Virus record (IMG/VR): IMGVR_UViG_3300041809_003414
Coordinates: 1-53,276 of that record
DNA length: 53,276 nucleotides
Reading direction: 5' to 3' (one strand)
Source of the DNA: a virus
The position numbers and the translations under genes are program-made. A model generated the notes under the pieces. It did no database searches. It saw only the letters and a list, made by a program, of their open reading frames with translations, and was not told where the DNA came from. Shown piece after piece: positions 8,567 to 18,800 of this stretch; the stretch's first letter is position 1; every line of letters starts with the position of its first letter.

Positions 8567-9408
8567 TGGACCTCCATGTCGAGAACCACGCTGTAGCCGG
8601 TACCGGTGCTGGATGCTGACGGGCCGCTGAGAATGTAGGGCCGCAGCAGGTCACCCGGCTTAAATGAAAGGCCGGGCGCGAAAGTCTGGCTCGCCAGCGT
8701 GCCGTTGATCGTCGGCTCGATTACCGGCTGCCCACCCGCCGGGAAGATTGACGTCCAGGTTGCGACGCCGGGGCGCAGCACCTGGATGTCGAGCGTGACG
8801 TTCGCGAGAGGCGGCTGCTTGACCTGGACATAAATCGAGCTCGGCTGATTCTTGCGGACAACCAGATAATAACCGCCAAAATCGCGCCCTGGTGGCGGCG
8901 CTGAGATCAAGCCGAAGTTCATGGTGGCCCGGTCAAACGAGGGCGGCGTCACACTCGCCAGGGCCAGCACACACTGGAAGCCGTTCGCGAAGCCCGGTCC
9001 CACGCCGGTCGAGAGGATGTCGAGGCGCAGGAGGTTGGTCACCGCAAAGCCGCTGGTGGGCGCGAAGTCGTTCGATGTGGTCGGCCCGGAGGCGGTCATG
9101 CTGATGGGGTTATTCAAAATCGAGTTCCACGTGTTGCCGCCATCCTGGCTGAGCAGGATGTCGAATGTGAAAGAGCCCGCCGCCGGTGGCTGCGCCAGAA
9201 ACGCATATAAGGCCGATGGCGTCGCCGCCTGGGAGATGATGTGGCGCGTGCCCTTGTCGACGCCCGGCAGGATCGGATTGCCGAAGCCCGAGAAGAACGT
9301 GGCCTTGTTCCCGAGCGCGTCGCTCGCGGCGAGCGCGCCGCCCACACCGCCCAGCGAGGTCGCGCCGGGACCGTTGATCTGAATCCAGTCCGATGGTGTC
9401 GGCGTCAT
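8563..9408 (-). CDS. phage structural protein, tail region
   Basis: The start MTPTPSDWIQINGPG (281 residues) overlaps the stop of the giant tail-tip gene by 4 bp, so translation is likely coupled. The sequence is beta-rich throughout, with FTFDILLSQDGGNTWNSIL near residue 90 and a carbohydrate-binding-like feel (YYLVVRKNQPSSIYVQVKQ near 195). It is probably a tail-tip or fibre-associated protein. No named family is recognised. Confidence 0.65.
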   Translation of the reverse strand: MTPTPSDWIQINGPGATSLGGVGGALAASDALGNKATFFSGFGNPILPGVDKGTRHIISQAATPSALYAFLAQPPAAGSFTFDILLSQDGGNTWNSILNNPISMTASGPTTSNDFAPTSGFAVTNLLRLDILSTGVGPGFANGFQCVLALASVTPPSFDRATMNFGLISAPPPGRDFGGYYLVVRKNQPSSIYVQVKQPPLANVTLDIQVLRPGVATWTSIFPAGGQPVIEPTINGTLASQTFAPGLSFKPGDLLRPYILSGPSASSTGTGYSVVLDMEVQ

Positions 9409-12400
9409 TGTGCGGGCGCTTTCAGATAGAGCGTTCCTCGCGCCGGACTCATATCGCTGAGCAGCCAGTATGCGCCGGAGGGGCTGATGACCTTCACGTA
9501 ATTGATATCGGGTGAATTTTTGTGGCCGTAGAAGTTTTGATTGGGCACCTGCCCGGGCTGCTGGAGCGTGTACACGAGGCACCCGGGCATTGAGACGGTC
9601 GCATTCGCGGCGTGCTGGGCCTGCGCGGTGCCCAGTTGCCCGGGCATGACGGTAAGGTTCGGGGTGCCGGTGCCCGCCGTCACCAGGAACGACTCGCTGT
9701 CAATCGTAAGGTAGGTGCCGTTCGGTTCCGTGTAGTTGGAATTCAGTATCATCGCTGTCGCACCCGCCGCGATACCGGCGCTCAGCTGGCTCGTGGTGCC
9801 GGTGACTTGCGAAGTGTCGAACTGCACGGTGCAGTGTTTCGCCAGCTGCGTCGTGCTTTGGGTAACGGTAACCGTCCCGAGCGTGCCGTAGATCCAGTCC
9901 TCGCGGACCGGGGCGCTTCCGTCGTCGGGCGATTCATTGCCGTTCACGTCTACCGTGAAGCCCGCGATCAGCATGGGCTGCAGGATGAAATTCTGGGTCG
10001 GGAGCGAAAGTGTGGTGGGCGTGGCTGGCGAGGCGTTGCCCGCCGCGCTCGAATCGGCTTGATTGGCCCAACTCGGCCCCTCGACGATCCAGACGGTCGT
10101 GATATCCATCAGCAGAGGCGGCTGGAAGGTAAGCTGGGTCCCCGTGTTCGCGGTGATAGTGGAGGGCGGCTGGTTGCGCCCGGTGCCCTGGATAATCCGG
10201 ATCAGATTCCCGACCTCGGCCCCCGGCTTCATGCCACCGTAGCCGTTGGTGATGTTCTGACAGCCGGTATCGGTTACCTGGGTTACTAGTGTTGGGTTCG
10301 CTGTTAAGGAGGTGCCGACGAACCGGATAACTACCGCATCGCCAATGAGCAGGATGCCTGTCGGGTCGCGGTCGACCGTCATGGCGCCGGTAGTCTTATT
10401 AAACGCCGTGATATTGAAGCTCGCGAACGGCGTCTTTCCATTAGGTCGTCCTATCGCGGAGAGGATGCGGCCGGTAGGATCGAAGGTTCCGGCCGGGTCC
10501 ACCATCCAGGCACAGATGACCGTGTTAGCCGACAAGCCGGTCACCCCAATTCCGGCCACGCCGGAGTGCACCAGCAGCTTTGCCTTCACTCGCACCCGGC
10601 TCACGTACGGCGTCGGCATCGCCCAGGTAGATCGCGCCACTGGCCCGGCAAACGAGATGGAAGCCGGGCCGTACGTCGTGCCACCGCCGGCCGGTGTGAG
10701 CGTGCCCGTGATCTGCTCGCAGATCAGATCGTCTTCGACGCCGATGAAAAGCACGAAGCTCGCCAGGCCGGTGACCGCCGGCCACGTGATGTTGTTCAAC
10801 GTGAAGCTGTCGGTACCGAGGATGCCGGTGCCGAGAACCGCGATGTTCGAGGGCACTGATGGCAGGCCGTTGGCGTCGAGCGCGCAGATCGACAGGTAAA
10901 GCGTCGCGCAGGGCGGAACCGATCCGCCCGCCGAGGACTGCGCAACAGGTCCGATGGCCGGAGCGCCCGCGCCGGTGGGGCTGAACTGCGTTACCGGGAG
11001 CTTGCCGGTAATCAGCATCACAGCCTGCTGGCTGCCGTCCGAAAGGGTGTTGTACTCCTGGTCAGAATCGAAGGTCCACTCGCCGGGGAACAGCGCGTCG
11101 TTCACAGCCGCCTGGATCTGGTACGGAGCCCACGCCGGGCCGAACGGGATCGGGTAGAAGATCGGTGGCGGTGGCGCGGGCGCGACGTCGGTTGGCTTCG
11201 GGCCGATATCGAGGTCGTACATCGATTGGGTGACTGTCTGGCCTTCGATCTGGACCGACCAGTCTTTCTTCAGCGTCCACCGCTGGATGCGGAAGCACAT
11301 CGTGATGACCTGGAAACTAAGGCCGGTCCCGCTCGGCGGCGCCGGGTTCGTCGTGATGGTGGTGCCGTCGCTTGCGACGGCCGTAATCATTACCTGCTCG
11401 CCGCCGATAAGGACTTCCTTGTCGATCAGTTCGGTGTCGCCGTTGGCTGTGCCCGCGTATGTCCAAGGGTCCCCGCTCACCCAGGTCGCGGTGGCGTCGG
11501 TCACATTGCACGTGCCGCGTGCGCCGGGGATATCGGGATGCGTCATCGAGACGACCTGCCCGATCTCGTTGTTGAGCCCGAGCAGCGTCGTCTGCCACAC
11601 GGCGTTCCGTGCGTTCCGCCACTCCATCGGCGTGACACCGCCGCACTCCTCGCGCGTGCGGGTGGCTGCGATCCGCAGCCCTTGGCTCAACGTCGAAATG
11701 CCGACCGAGTGCATTTGGCTCGTAAGAGGCGAGCCCGAGCGCCCGTAGTAAGCCGCGTGGCTCTTGTCGGAGTACTCGGCGGTGTTGGCCTGATATTGAT
11801 AGGCCACGTCCGCGTAGGAGATCACGAGATGCTCGAAGGCTGCGGTGATCGGCGTGAGCCGGAGAGACTGGAACAGGATGTTCGCGATGGTGTACGCGTC
11901 AACCGCGCTCGCGTTGATGCGGATACCGAGCTTGAGCTGGCCGAACTCCCACGCGTAGAAGCCGAGGCAGCAGTTCAAGACCTCCGTTAGCCAATCGCGG
12001 AAAGGCTTTTGGCTTGAAATCACGCCTTGGAATTGGAACTGCGTCTCGTTGCCGGTGCCGAGGATCGCTGGCACTTGAGTGGCGGCGATATCGGCAGCGC
12101 CCGTTCCCTGGCTATTCGTGAGCGATGACAGCACGAACATACTCAACTGCTCGGTGGGATTGTCGAGCGTGGGCATGCTGTTGCCCGGCAACGGGCCGTT
12201 CTGGATGGGGTCGAGGTAGTAAGCGAACCAATCGTATTTGCCCTTGCCCGTAAAGGTCATGCTGCCGACCGTCAACGTGGCACCGGGCCTCATCCGGTCC
12301 TCGACGGACGCGACCAGCGCCTTCTCGGCGTTACCGGTCGGATTATTGCCGGCGATCACCACGCACGCCTGCACGTACGCGTTCCAAACTGTGTTGAAGT

Positions 12401-14528
12401 TTGCGATGAACGTCACCTGGTTGGCGGTCGTCTGATAAATCGGCGCGAGCGCCTGCCAGGCGGAAAGGCTCTGCTGCAGCAGTGTTTCTGCCTGATTCGC
12501 TGCGTTGCTCATCGGGACGCTGAATTCGTTCCCGACGAACGCGCTGCCGATCAAGGCGACAAGTCCTGCGACCAGCATCATCCCGTCCATCAATGCCCAA
12601 CCGGAGATAAGCAGCCCAAGCGAAACCCACGTGCCCACCGTGGAACCTACGAAGCTGAAGAAACTACTCGGCGGAAGGGTGACCACGATGGACTGCGTGG
12701 TGATCGGTGGCGCGATGCCGTGCGAGAGGCCGGTGGCGCGCAGCAGCATGTTGACGCAAATCCAGAACGGGTTGATCAGGCCCATGACCGACGAGCGGTC
12801 GCCCTTCGCGTCCCAGATGTATCCAGTGAGCCCGTAATCGATGGGCACAGTCATGCTGTGCTGATCCGGCGTCGACGGCTGGATGGTGCTCGACTTGGTG
12901 ATACGCAACTCGCACAGCGCCACTCCCGCCGCGTAGTTGTTCGGCTCCCAAACCTGGGGAGTACCCTGTCCGAGCGAGAAGTAATCCGTCGCCGGGTTCA
13001 CTGGATCGTTGCCGAGGACCTGCCGCAAGCCCATGCCGGGCTGGTTCTTCGTGATATTGAGGTTTCCGTTGACCTTGAAGCCCTGCCACGTGTATCCGTC
13101 GACCATCGGCGAAACCACATAGCGGTAGCCATCGGCGTTCTGCACCACGCACGACTGCGTATAGCCGCCAATCGGCCCGGCTCCCACGATGCCCAGCGAA
13201 TCGGCATACGTCGATTCGTCGCGATATGACACCATCAGAGCGTTCGCCATGAACGCATAAAGCGGGTTCCCGCCGCTGTTGCACCAGATTTCCGGCAGGG
13301 CCATGCCCCAGATCGTTTCCGAGATGATCGAGGTCGCGGTGACCACGTTGCGCCCGAACCCGATAAAGCCGGTAGAGTCGTCCAGGATCGTGACGCCCTG
13401 CGGATCGGCCTGCTGCCCGCCGAAGTAAGCCATCATGCCGTGGACCTGGCAGCCGTTCGCCGATTCGAGGTAATAGTCGCAACTGGTCGGATCGCCGCCC
13501 GCCGCCGTGACTGCCGCCGCGCTCGCGCCCCGCGTCGCCCAAGGGCACCAGACGCCGTCGTTGTAGTTCTTCCAGCACATCCGGCTCGCCTGCCGCTCCG
13601 GGTACTGGTTCATGATCTGGAAGAACCCGTCCGAGCACGACAGGCTGAAGGTCGGTGTTCCATCGCTAACAAAGCTCTGGATAACGCCCTTCCAGATTTG
13701 GATGATGGTGCCCGAGTTGACGTGGTAAGCGCAGAAATCGATGGCGGCGTATTTGAGGTCGGTATCGTTCCCGAGCGCGGTCATCACGCGGTCCGCGTTG
13801 CCGAATTCGAAGCGCACGTTGTCGGAGGACCCCTTGATGTCCTGCGAGATCAGGGTGTCGGAGCCCCGCTCGCCGATCCCGATCAACCGGGGAATGTAAA
13901 GTTGGGAGCTTGCGTGCCAGCCAAGTGCGGCGGCGCTCGCTCCACCGGCTGCGTCCGTGAGCGTCAACCGTCGGTCGGACAACCAGATGTCCGGCACGGC
14001 AGTTTCACGCACGCGGATGTGCACGAGCGGGATGATTTCCTGAACTTCCGAAAGCAGCGCCGCGGAGAGCGCACTCGAGGGAAAGCGCAGACAGGTGGAA
14101 TTGACCGGATAGGTTGGCGCCTCGGTCGGATCAACGACTTCGATGAAGTTCAATCCGACTTGGCAGGCGTTGCGGAGGTACTGAAAGGAGATGGGCGTCT
14201 GCTCAAACGTCACCAGAACTGCGCTAGTAGTCCCATCGGGGTTGGGGACAGTGTAGGTAAACGCCTCCCAGGGCCCTTGCATCGACTCCCAGAAATCGCG
14301 GAGTGCGTGCAACTCGGTCCAGCCGAGGTTGGGGCGCGCGAATTGAAACTTGCGGGGTCCGATGCCGGCGTAATATCGCTGCTCCTGCTTGGCGTCCACG
14401 CTGCCGAAGCGATGGACGATCACCTGGCGATCGACGGAGAATCCGAGGGGGTACTGCGTGGTGAGTGGAAAAGTCTGGCCGGAGTTGATCACCGTGGAGA
14501 CGGGAATACGGCCGATGGTGTCGGACAT
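9405..14528 (-). CDS. giant tail-tip / host-attachment protein
   Basis: At 1707 residues this is the largest gene here. The N-terminal 150 residues contain a distal-tail-like stretch (YYAGIGPRKFQFARPNLGWTELHALRDFW style). At about 150-400 there is a BR0599/DUF2163-like part with conserved cysteines (MCWKNYNDGVWCPW, CDYYLESANGCQVHG), as in proteins replacing lambda gpL. A hydrophobic segment lies at about 600-660. The later part (about 800-1150) fits the phage tail hub, followed by beta repeats to the C-terminus with fibronectin-like or fibre domains. It seems to join tail-tip functions that are often separate genes. It probably makes the tail tip and contacts the cell. Confidence 0.8.
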   Translation of the reverse strand: MSDTIGRIPVSTVINSGQTFPLTTQYPLGFSVDRQVIVHRFGSVDAKQEQRYYAGIGPRKFQFARPNLGWTELHALRDFWESMQGPWEAFTYTVPNPDGTTSAVLVTFEQTPISFQYLRNACQVGLNFIEVVDPTEAPTYPVNSTCLRFPSSALSAALLSEVQEIIPLVHIRVRETAVPDIWLSDRRLTLTDAAGGASAAALGWHASSQLYIPRLIGIGERGSDTLISQDIKGSSDNVRFEFGNADRVMTALGNDTDLKYAAIDFCAYHVNSGTIIQIWKGVIQSFVSDGTPTFSLSCSDGFFQIMNQYPERQASRMCWKNYNDGVWCPWATRGASAAAVTAAGGDPTSCDYYLESANGCQVHGMMAYFGGQQADPQGVTILDDSTGFIGFGRNVVTATSIISETIWGMALPEIWCNSGGNPLYAFMANALMVSYRDESTYADSLGIVGAGPIGGYTQSCVVQNADGYRYVVSPMVDGYTWQGFKVNGNLNITKNQPGMGLRQVLGNDPVNPATDYFSLGQGTPQVWEPNNYAAGVALCELRITKSSTIQPSTPDQHSMTVPIDYGLTGYIWDAKGDRSSVMGLINPFWICVNMLLRATGLSHGIAPPITTQSIVVTLPPSSFFSFVGSTVGTWVSLGLLISGWALMDGMMLVAGLVALIGSAFVGNEFSVPMSNAANQAETLLQQSLSAWQALAPIYQTTANQVTFIANFNTVWNAYVQACVVIAGNNPTGNAEKALVASVEDRMRPGATLTVGSMTFTGKGKYDWFAYYLDPIQNGPLPGNSMPTLDNPTEQLSMFVLSSLTNSQGTGAADIAATQVPAILGTGNETQFQFQGVISSQKPFRDWLTEVLNCCLGFYAWEFGQLKLGIRINASAVDAYTIANILFQSLRLTPITAAFEHLVISYADVAYQYQANTAEYSDKSHAAYYGRSGSPLTSQMHSVGISTLSQGLRIAATRTREECGGVTPMEWRNARNAVWQTTLLGLNNEIGQVVSMTHPDIPGARGTCNVTDATATWVSGDPWTYAGTANGDTELIDKEVLIGGEQVMITAVASDGTTITTNPAPPSGTGLSFQVITMCFRIQRWTLKKDWSVQIEGQTVTQSMYDLDIGPKPTDVAPAPPPPIFYPIPFGPAWAPYQIQAAVNDALFPGEWTFDSDQEYNTLSDGSQQAVMLITGKLPVTQFSPTGAGAPAIGPVAQSSAGGSVPPCATLYLSICALDANGLPSVPSNIAVLGTGILGTDSFTLNNITWPAVTGLASFVLFIGVEDDLICEQITGTLTPAGGGTTYGPASISFAGPVARSTWAMPTPYVSRVRVKAKLLVHSGVAGIGVTGLSANTVICAWMVDPAGTFDPTGRILSAIGRPNGKTPFASFNITAFNKTTGAMTVDRDPTGILLIGDAVVIRFVGTSLTANPTLVTQVTDTGCQNITNGYGGMKPGAEVGNLIRIIQGTGRNQPPSTITANTGTQLTFQPPLLMDITTVWIVEGPSWANQADSSAAGNASPATPTTLSLPTQNFILQPMLIAGFTVDVNGNESPDDGSAPVREDWIYGTLGTVTVTQSTTQLAKHCTVQFDTSQVTGTTSQLSAGIAAGATAMILNSNYTEPNGTYLTIDSESFLVTAGTGTPNLTVMPGQLGTAQAQHAANATVSMPGCLVYTLQQPGQVPNQNFYGHKNSPDINYVKVISPSGAYWLLSDMSPARGTLYLKAPAQ

Positions 14529-14783
14529 GGGGTTCGGGAGAGAGGTCCGCGAACAAGCGCGGGGCCGGTTCTAACGAATGCTTCACCCGCAACTGAGGGT
14601 TGCTGCCGGTGTGCCGGTATTTCTTTTCAGGGGCGACTCACCCGCGAGCGCCAATAGCGGGTGTGCCGAAACCAATCTGCCGATGCGCGGATTGCAGATT
14701 GCAATAAACTTGGCGAGCCTTCGTTCCATTCCTTCAGTGGTGACAAGCCGGGCTGTTTTGGTACGATCTTCGTTTCAAACCGA

Positions 14784-14981
14784 ATGGAGTGTGAAGAGAA
14801 GGCCAGACTCATTGAGGAGCATAGCCGGGTCGCACTGGCCTACTCCCGCGCCGCAAGGGCGCTGAGAGGCAAAACAGGAACACGGTCTGCCGAAGATCAA
14901 CAAGCGCTTGATGAAGCGCGGATTAAATCCCAGGACGCGCGTGCGGCCGTCAAGCGCCACATCGCCGAGCACGGCTGTTAG
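14784..14981 (+). CDS. short helical protein, moron
   Basis: A 65-residue product starting MECEEKARLIEEHSRV; a longer GTG-initiated version from 14661 is less protein-like upstream. It is entirely helical, charged and alanine-rich (YSRAARALRGKTG, AEDQQALDEARIKSQDARAAVKRHI). It is on the opposite strand to the late operon, between the tail-tip gene and a minor tail gene, which is typical of morons expressed in the lysogen. The layout recalls short orphan proteins frequent in Acidobacteria, and it resembles the plus-strand protein at 34.4-34.7 kb. Function unknown. Confidence 0.6.
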   Translation: MECEEKARLIEEHSRVALAYSRAARALRGKTGTRSAEDQQALDEARIKSQDARAAVKRHIAEHGC

Positions 14982-15075
14982 CCGCGCTTCTTCGTCGCGA
15001 TCCGCTTAGCCTCCCTCTCCCGGTGGCACTGTTCCCCAACTGGTTTGGCGAGTGCTACGATTGCTACGGTACATG

Positions 15076-15345
15076 AAAATGGCACATGCGATGCCAAGTT
15101 GGTTTGGATTCCTGACATTAGAAGCTGATCTCGCGATGACCTTTATCGACTGCGCAAGACTTCACACCAACCCCGGAGAATCCGCCAACTCTGTCGAAAA
15201 TGCGCGCAAGGCTCTTGCGGAAATACAGCGCAGCCTGGTGAAGCCTAGCGCGCGTGGGCTCAGCATGAATGAAGTATCGTATTTGGAGCAAAGGTCTGGG
15301 GAAATTGAATCGGCATTGGTAGCGCTGACAAGAAATCAAAACTGA
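15076..15345 (+). CDS. short helical protein, moron
   Basis: About 89 residues from an ATG at 15076; ATGs at 15052 region or 15091 are alternatives and no clear ribosome binding site decides. The core LEADLAMTFIDCARLH, a linker NPGESAN, then helices VENARKALAEIQRSL and YLEQRSGEIESALVAL resemble small orphan proteins I associate with Solibacter-like genomes. It follows another plus-strand small gene and faces the minus-strand tail operon. Function unknown. Confidence 0.6.
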   Translation, partial: KMAHAMPSWFGFLTLEADLAMTFIDCARLHTNPGESANSVENARKALAEIQRSLVKPSARGLSMNEVSYLEQRSGEIESALVALTRNQN

Positions 15346-15476
15346 CCCACCACCAGAAATGATAATAAAGACCCGTGGCTTGGCGTTTTGTAGTCCCACG
15401 GCGCACGATGCAAATCCCCCACAACCCTCCACCTGGTAGAGCAACCCTGCCGATTCGGAAAAAACTGGAGCATTCC

Positions 15477-15893
15477 TTATGCCACCTCGATCAACTCCAA
15501 TCCCTGCAGGTTTGTCCTTGCGAGATCGGTCGATTGTGCCCAGTTGCCACGGAACACCACCGTTACCCGTCCCTGCGTGTTGGCGCCAGTCGGATCGTAA
15601 TTACTACCGATCTGCTGGCCGACGCCAACGTCGAAGGGATCGTAGAACGAAAACGGCGTCAGCCCGCCATCTTGCGACACCCAAAAGTTGTATAGCGCAG
15701 AGAGCGCCGATGCGTTCAGGCGCTTGTTGAGCCGGAACGAGCGGCGCGAGGTCTGCGCGAGCTGCGACCGCTGGACCGTGCCATCGTGAAACTGGTTCTG
15801 AAGTTGGGCATACTCGCGCAACTCCGTAAAGGCGGTACACAACGAGGCGGGCATCACTCCGTTCGGTTCGGCCTGTACGAGATTACCTGGCAT
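15477..15893 (-). CDS. minor tail protein
   Basis: The 138-residue protein lies directly after the tape measure gene, five bases downstream. Sequence features are an N-terminal helix (LCTAFTELREYAQLQNQF), a strand-rich middle with SRRSFRLNKRLNASALSALYNFWVSQDGGLTPFSFYDPF, and the C-terminal VTVVFRGNWAQS. This is the layout of phage distal or minor tail proteins of the DUF2460 kind, with the phrase FYDPFD and a conserved W. It probably joins the tape measure end to the tail tip. Confidence 0.7.
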   Translation of the reverse strand: MPGNLVQAEPNGVMPASLCTAFTELREYAQLQNQFHDGTVQRSQLAQTSRRSFRLNKRLNASALSALYNFWVSQDGGLTPFSFYDPFDVGVGQQIGSNYDPTGANTQGRVTVVFRGNWAQSTDLARTNLQGLELIEVA

Positions 15894-15897
15894 CAGA

Positions 15898-18800
15898 TTA
15901 GGCCACCATTAGACCCGGCACCTGCAGGTTGGCGGATTGCTGGGTCCGTCCGTAGCTCGCATTTTGGGCAGCCAGCGATTGGTCAGCGACGAAGTCCGCT
16001 GTGATCGGCTGCCCGTTGATGTTGAGCGACAGGTACGTCGAGCCCGTGCCGCTCGAAGTGTTGGGACCCGGAGTGGTCGGATACGCTGAGCCTCCAAGCC
16101 CGCCGAGCACCGGAAGATCCGACTGGTAACTGTGCCAGGCGTTGTTCTGGAAACTTGCCTGCTGGTAGAGGTTCCCGCCCGACTCCACGAGGCTCCCGGC
16201 GTATGGTGTCGAAGCCGAAAGCGGCATCTTCTGACCGGTGGCTTCCGAATAGAGCATCACCAGTTGCCGGACCTTGGGCGACCGAACCGCCACGGCGATA
16301 TCGTTACCGAACTCGGACTGCGCGATGCTGACTACCTGCTTGATGGTCCCGCTGTTTTGCGGGATGTCGACGCCATAGATGCTCTTGATGTCGTCGTGAG
16401 CTTTCTTCTGCGGCGACTCGATACCGGCGAGTTTCTCGCCAATGCCGATGCCGGCGCCAGCCACGCCGCCGATCAGCGCTCCAATCGGCCCGCCCATCTG
16501 GAAGCCTATGGCAGCACCTCCCACGGCGCCCATCCCGACTCCAGCCCAAGTACCTTGATGCGAACCTAGCAGGCCGCTCTCCGCCAGCATCATCCCAGCG
16601 GCACCGACCGCCGGAGACTTGGCCACCGCACCCAACCCGCTCACGAAGTCGCTGTTGCCCGAGTCCTGAAGTGAGGTGAATTCCTTCTGGCTCCAGACCG
16701 AGCTTTTGAGGTTCGCGAGGATCTGCGAGCCGCCGCCAGGACCCTGGAGCTTGCCCCCTGCCGCCATCTGAATCATCTGCGACAGGCTGTCCTGGTTCAT
16801 CGGCAGATTGGCCATCGCCGCCATACCGAACGAGCCGTTCGGTCCGGTCTGGCTGATCGGCGCACTCATAGCGAGCATCTGCGCGAGGCGGTCGTGGTTC
16901 AGGGGCAGGTTAGCAAGGTCGGAGAAACTAGGCCCAGCCGCCACCGCGACGCTCCCCGCGCCACCGCCACCAACGCTGCCGCCCCCACCGGTCCGCGTCG
17001 GGATCGAGACGGCGGGCGCGGAGATGCTGGGCAGGGAGACGCCGGGCAAGCCGGTGGCCGAGGGAACCGGTGGAGCCGACACGCCCATTGCGCCAGCGAG
17101 CACGGCGGTCATCGCCGCGATATGCGCCGTGTTCTGTATGGTCGCGGCCGTATTCTGGTCGGTCGAGACCTTGACCGGATCGCTCGGCTTGCCTCCGCCA
17201 AATAGGCCCTTGAAAATGCCGGCGATGCCGCCCTTCCCGTCGTCGCCGTAGATCACTGGATGGAGGACGTTCGCGGTAATACCGCTCACGCCTTCAACCA
17301 CCGGCTTGAGTACTTCCTGGTGAATCGTTTTCGCGAGATCTTTACCGAAATCCTTAGGCTTTGTGAACAGCGTGTTGTACAGCTTTTCCGCGACCTTCTC
17401 GATGGACTTCTCCTGCTGGTCGAGCATCTGCTGCGCTTCCTGGTCCGCTTTCTTCCGGACCTCGGCCACCTTCTCTTCCCACTGGTATCGGAGCTCGCCG
17501 ACAGCGTTCGCCGCTTGCTTCTCTGCGACTGCCCGTTCCTCGATGGCCTCGAGCGGGTTGGTCGACAGATTGCTGAAACTCGCCTGACGCTTCTGCTGAA
17601 TCTCCGTAAGATCCAACGCCTGCTGCGCTTTGAGGATCGCGAGCGGATCATCCCCGGTAATCGTGATCATCCGCTTCTGGTGCGCAATGGCTTGGCTCTC
17701 ACCAGTATCCCGGAGCTTCACCCATTCGGCTGCAAGCTTGGCCACCGCTTTGCTCTGCTCTTCCAGCTTCCTGGTGCCCTCGGCGATATCTTCGCGGAAC
17801 GCCGCGCCTGACGCTTTCGCGGATTTGTCCTTCAGTTCCTCCCATCGCCGCGATTGCTCGTTGAGTTCTTTCGATGTCCGCTCCTGCTCTGAGTTGTATT
17901 CCTTCAGCCACTTTGCGTCGTAAACCTGCTTGAGCAGTTCGACCAGCGGACCAGCCTTTCCTTTGAATTTCTCCAGTGCTTCGTTGATGGCTTCCTGCCG
18001 CTCCGCCGTAATTACTGCAAAGCGATCGTTAGAGGTCCCGGCCAGTTCACGCCGGGCCTGGCGCATGGCCGCCTCGAAACCGCTATCGCCGGTGCTGGTG
18101 GGTGGTTCTCCCAGCGGCGGATGCGGCTGTGGCTTGTTGGTGACAGCGTCGAGCGCCTCCTTCACGTACTGAAGTTGCGACGCAGCTTGGCCGTACTGCT
18201 GAGCATTGGAGCTCAACTTCCCATACGGAAGATTGAGCCCGAAATATGCTCCGACCCCCGCCACCCCCACCTTCAGCCAATCTGTTACGCCGGGCTTGTA
18301 CTGGTTCATCTGCGCTTGTAGGCTGGCCATCTGCGCCTGAAGCGCGGGCACGCCCTGGGCCTCGAGCGAGGAAACGCGCGCGGCGTGCTGCTGTTGCTCG
18401 GCTTGAGACGCCTTGGTGGGCGCCGGCGGTCGCGACGCGATCTTATCCAGGACCCATCCAAACGCGCTGGCCAGATCGACGAGCATCGCTTTCACGGACC
18501 GAACCGCGGACTCCCACTTCATTTCGAACTCGACAGCCTTCTGGTTGAGTTCTTCGTACTTCTTGACGTCGGCCTCGGTGATGCCAAAGCCCAGTTGCTT
18601 AGCGCGGTCGACGCGCTCGCGCAAACCATCCATCACGGGGATGGCTTCGATGCCGGCGCGTTTGAAGAAGTCCATCGCGACCCGTGTCCGGTCAAATCCG
18701 GGCGGCAGTCCTTCCAGGCCCTTGGCCACCTGCAGGAGCACCTGCGAGGTGGGCTCCGTGCCAGTACGTACCGCACGGATGTCCACGCCAAAGCGAGTAA

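Noticed and set aside
13440-14657. long plus-strand open frames opposite the tail-tip gene
   Set aside because: They are shadows of a well-supported minus-strand gene, with Arg/Pro/His-rich, low-complexity translation. The same holds at 18385-19542 and 31211-32500.
15435-15443. tRNA-like D-arm string GGTAGAGCA
   Set aside because: No acceptor stem, anticodon arm or TpsiC arm can be built around it on either strand.
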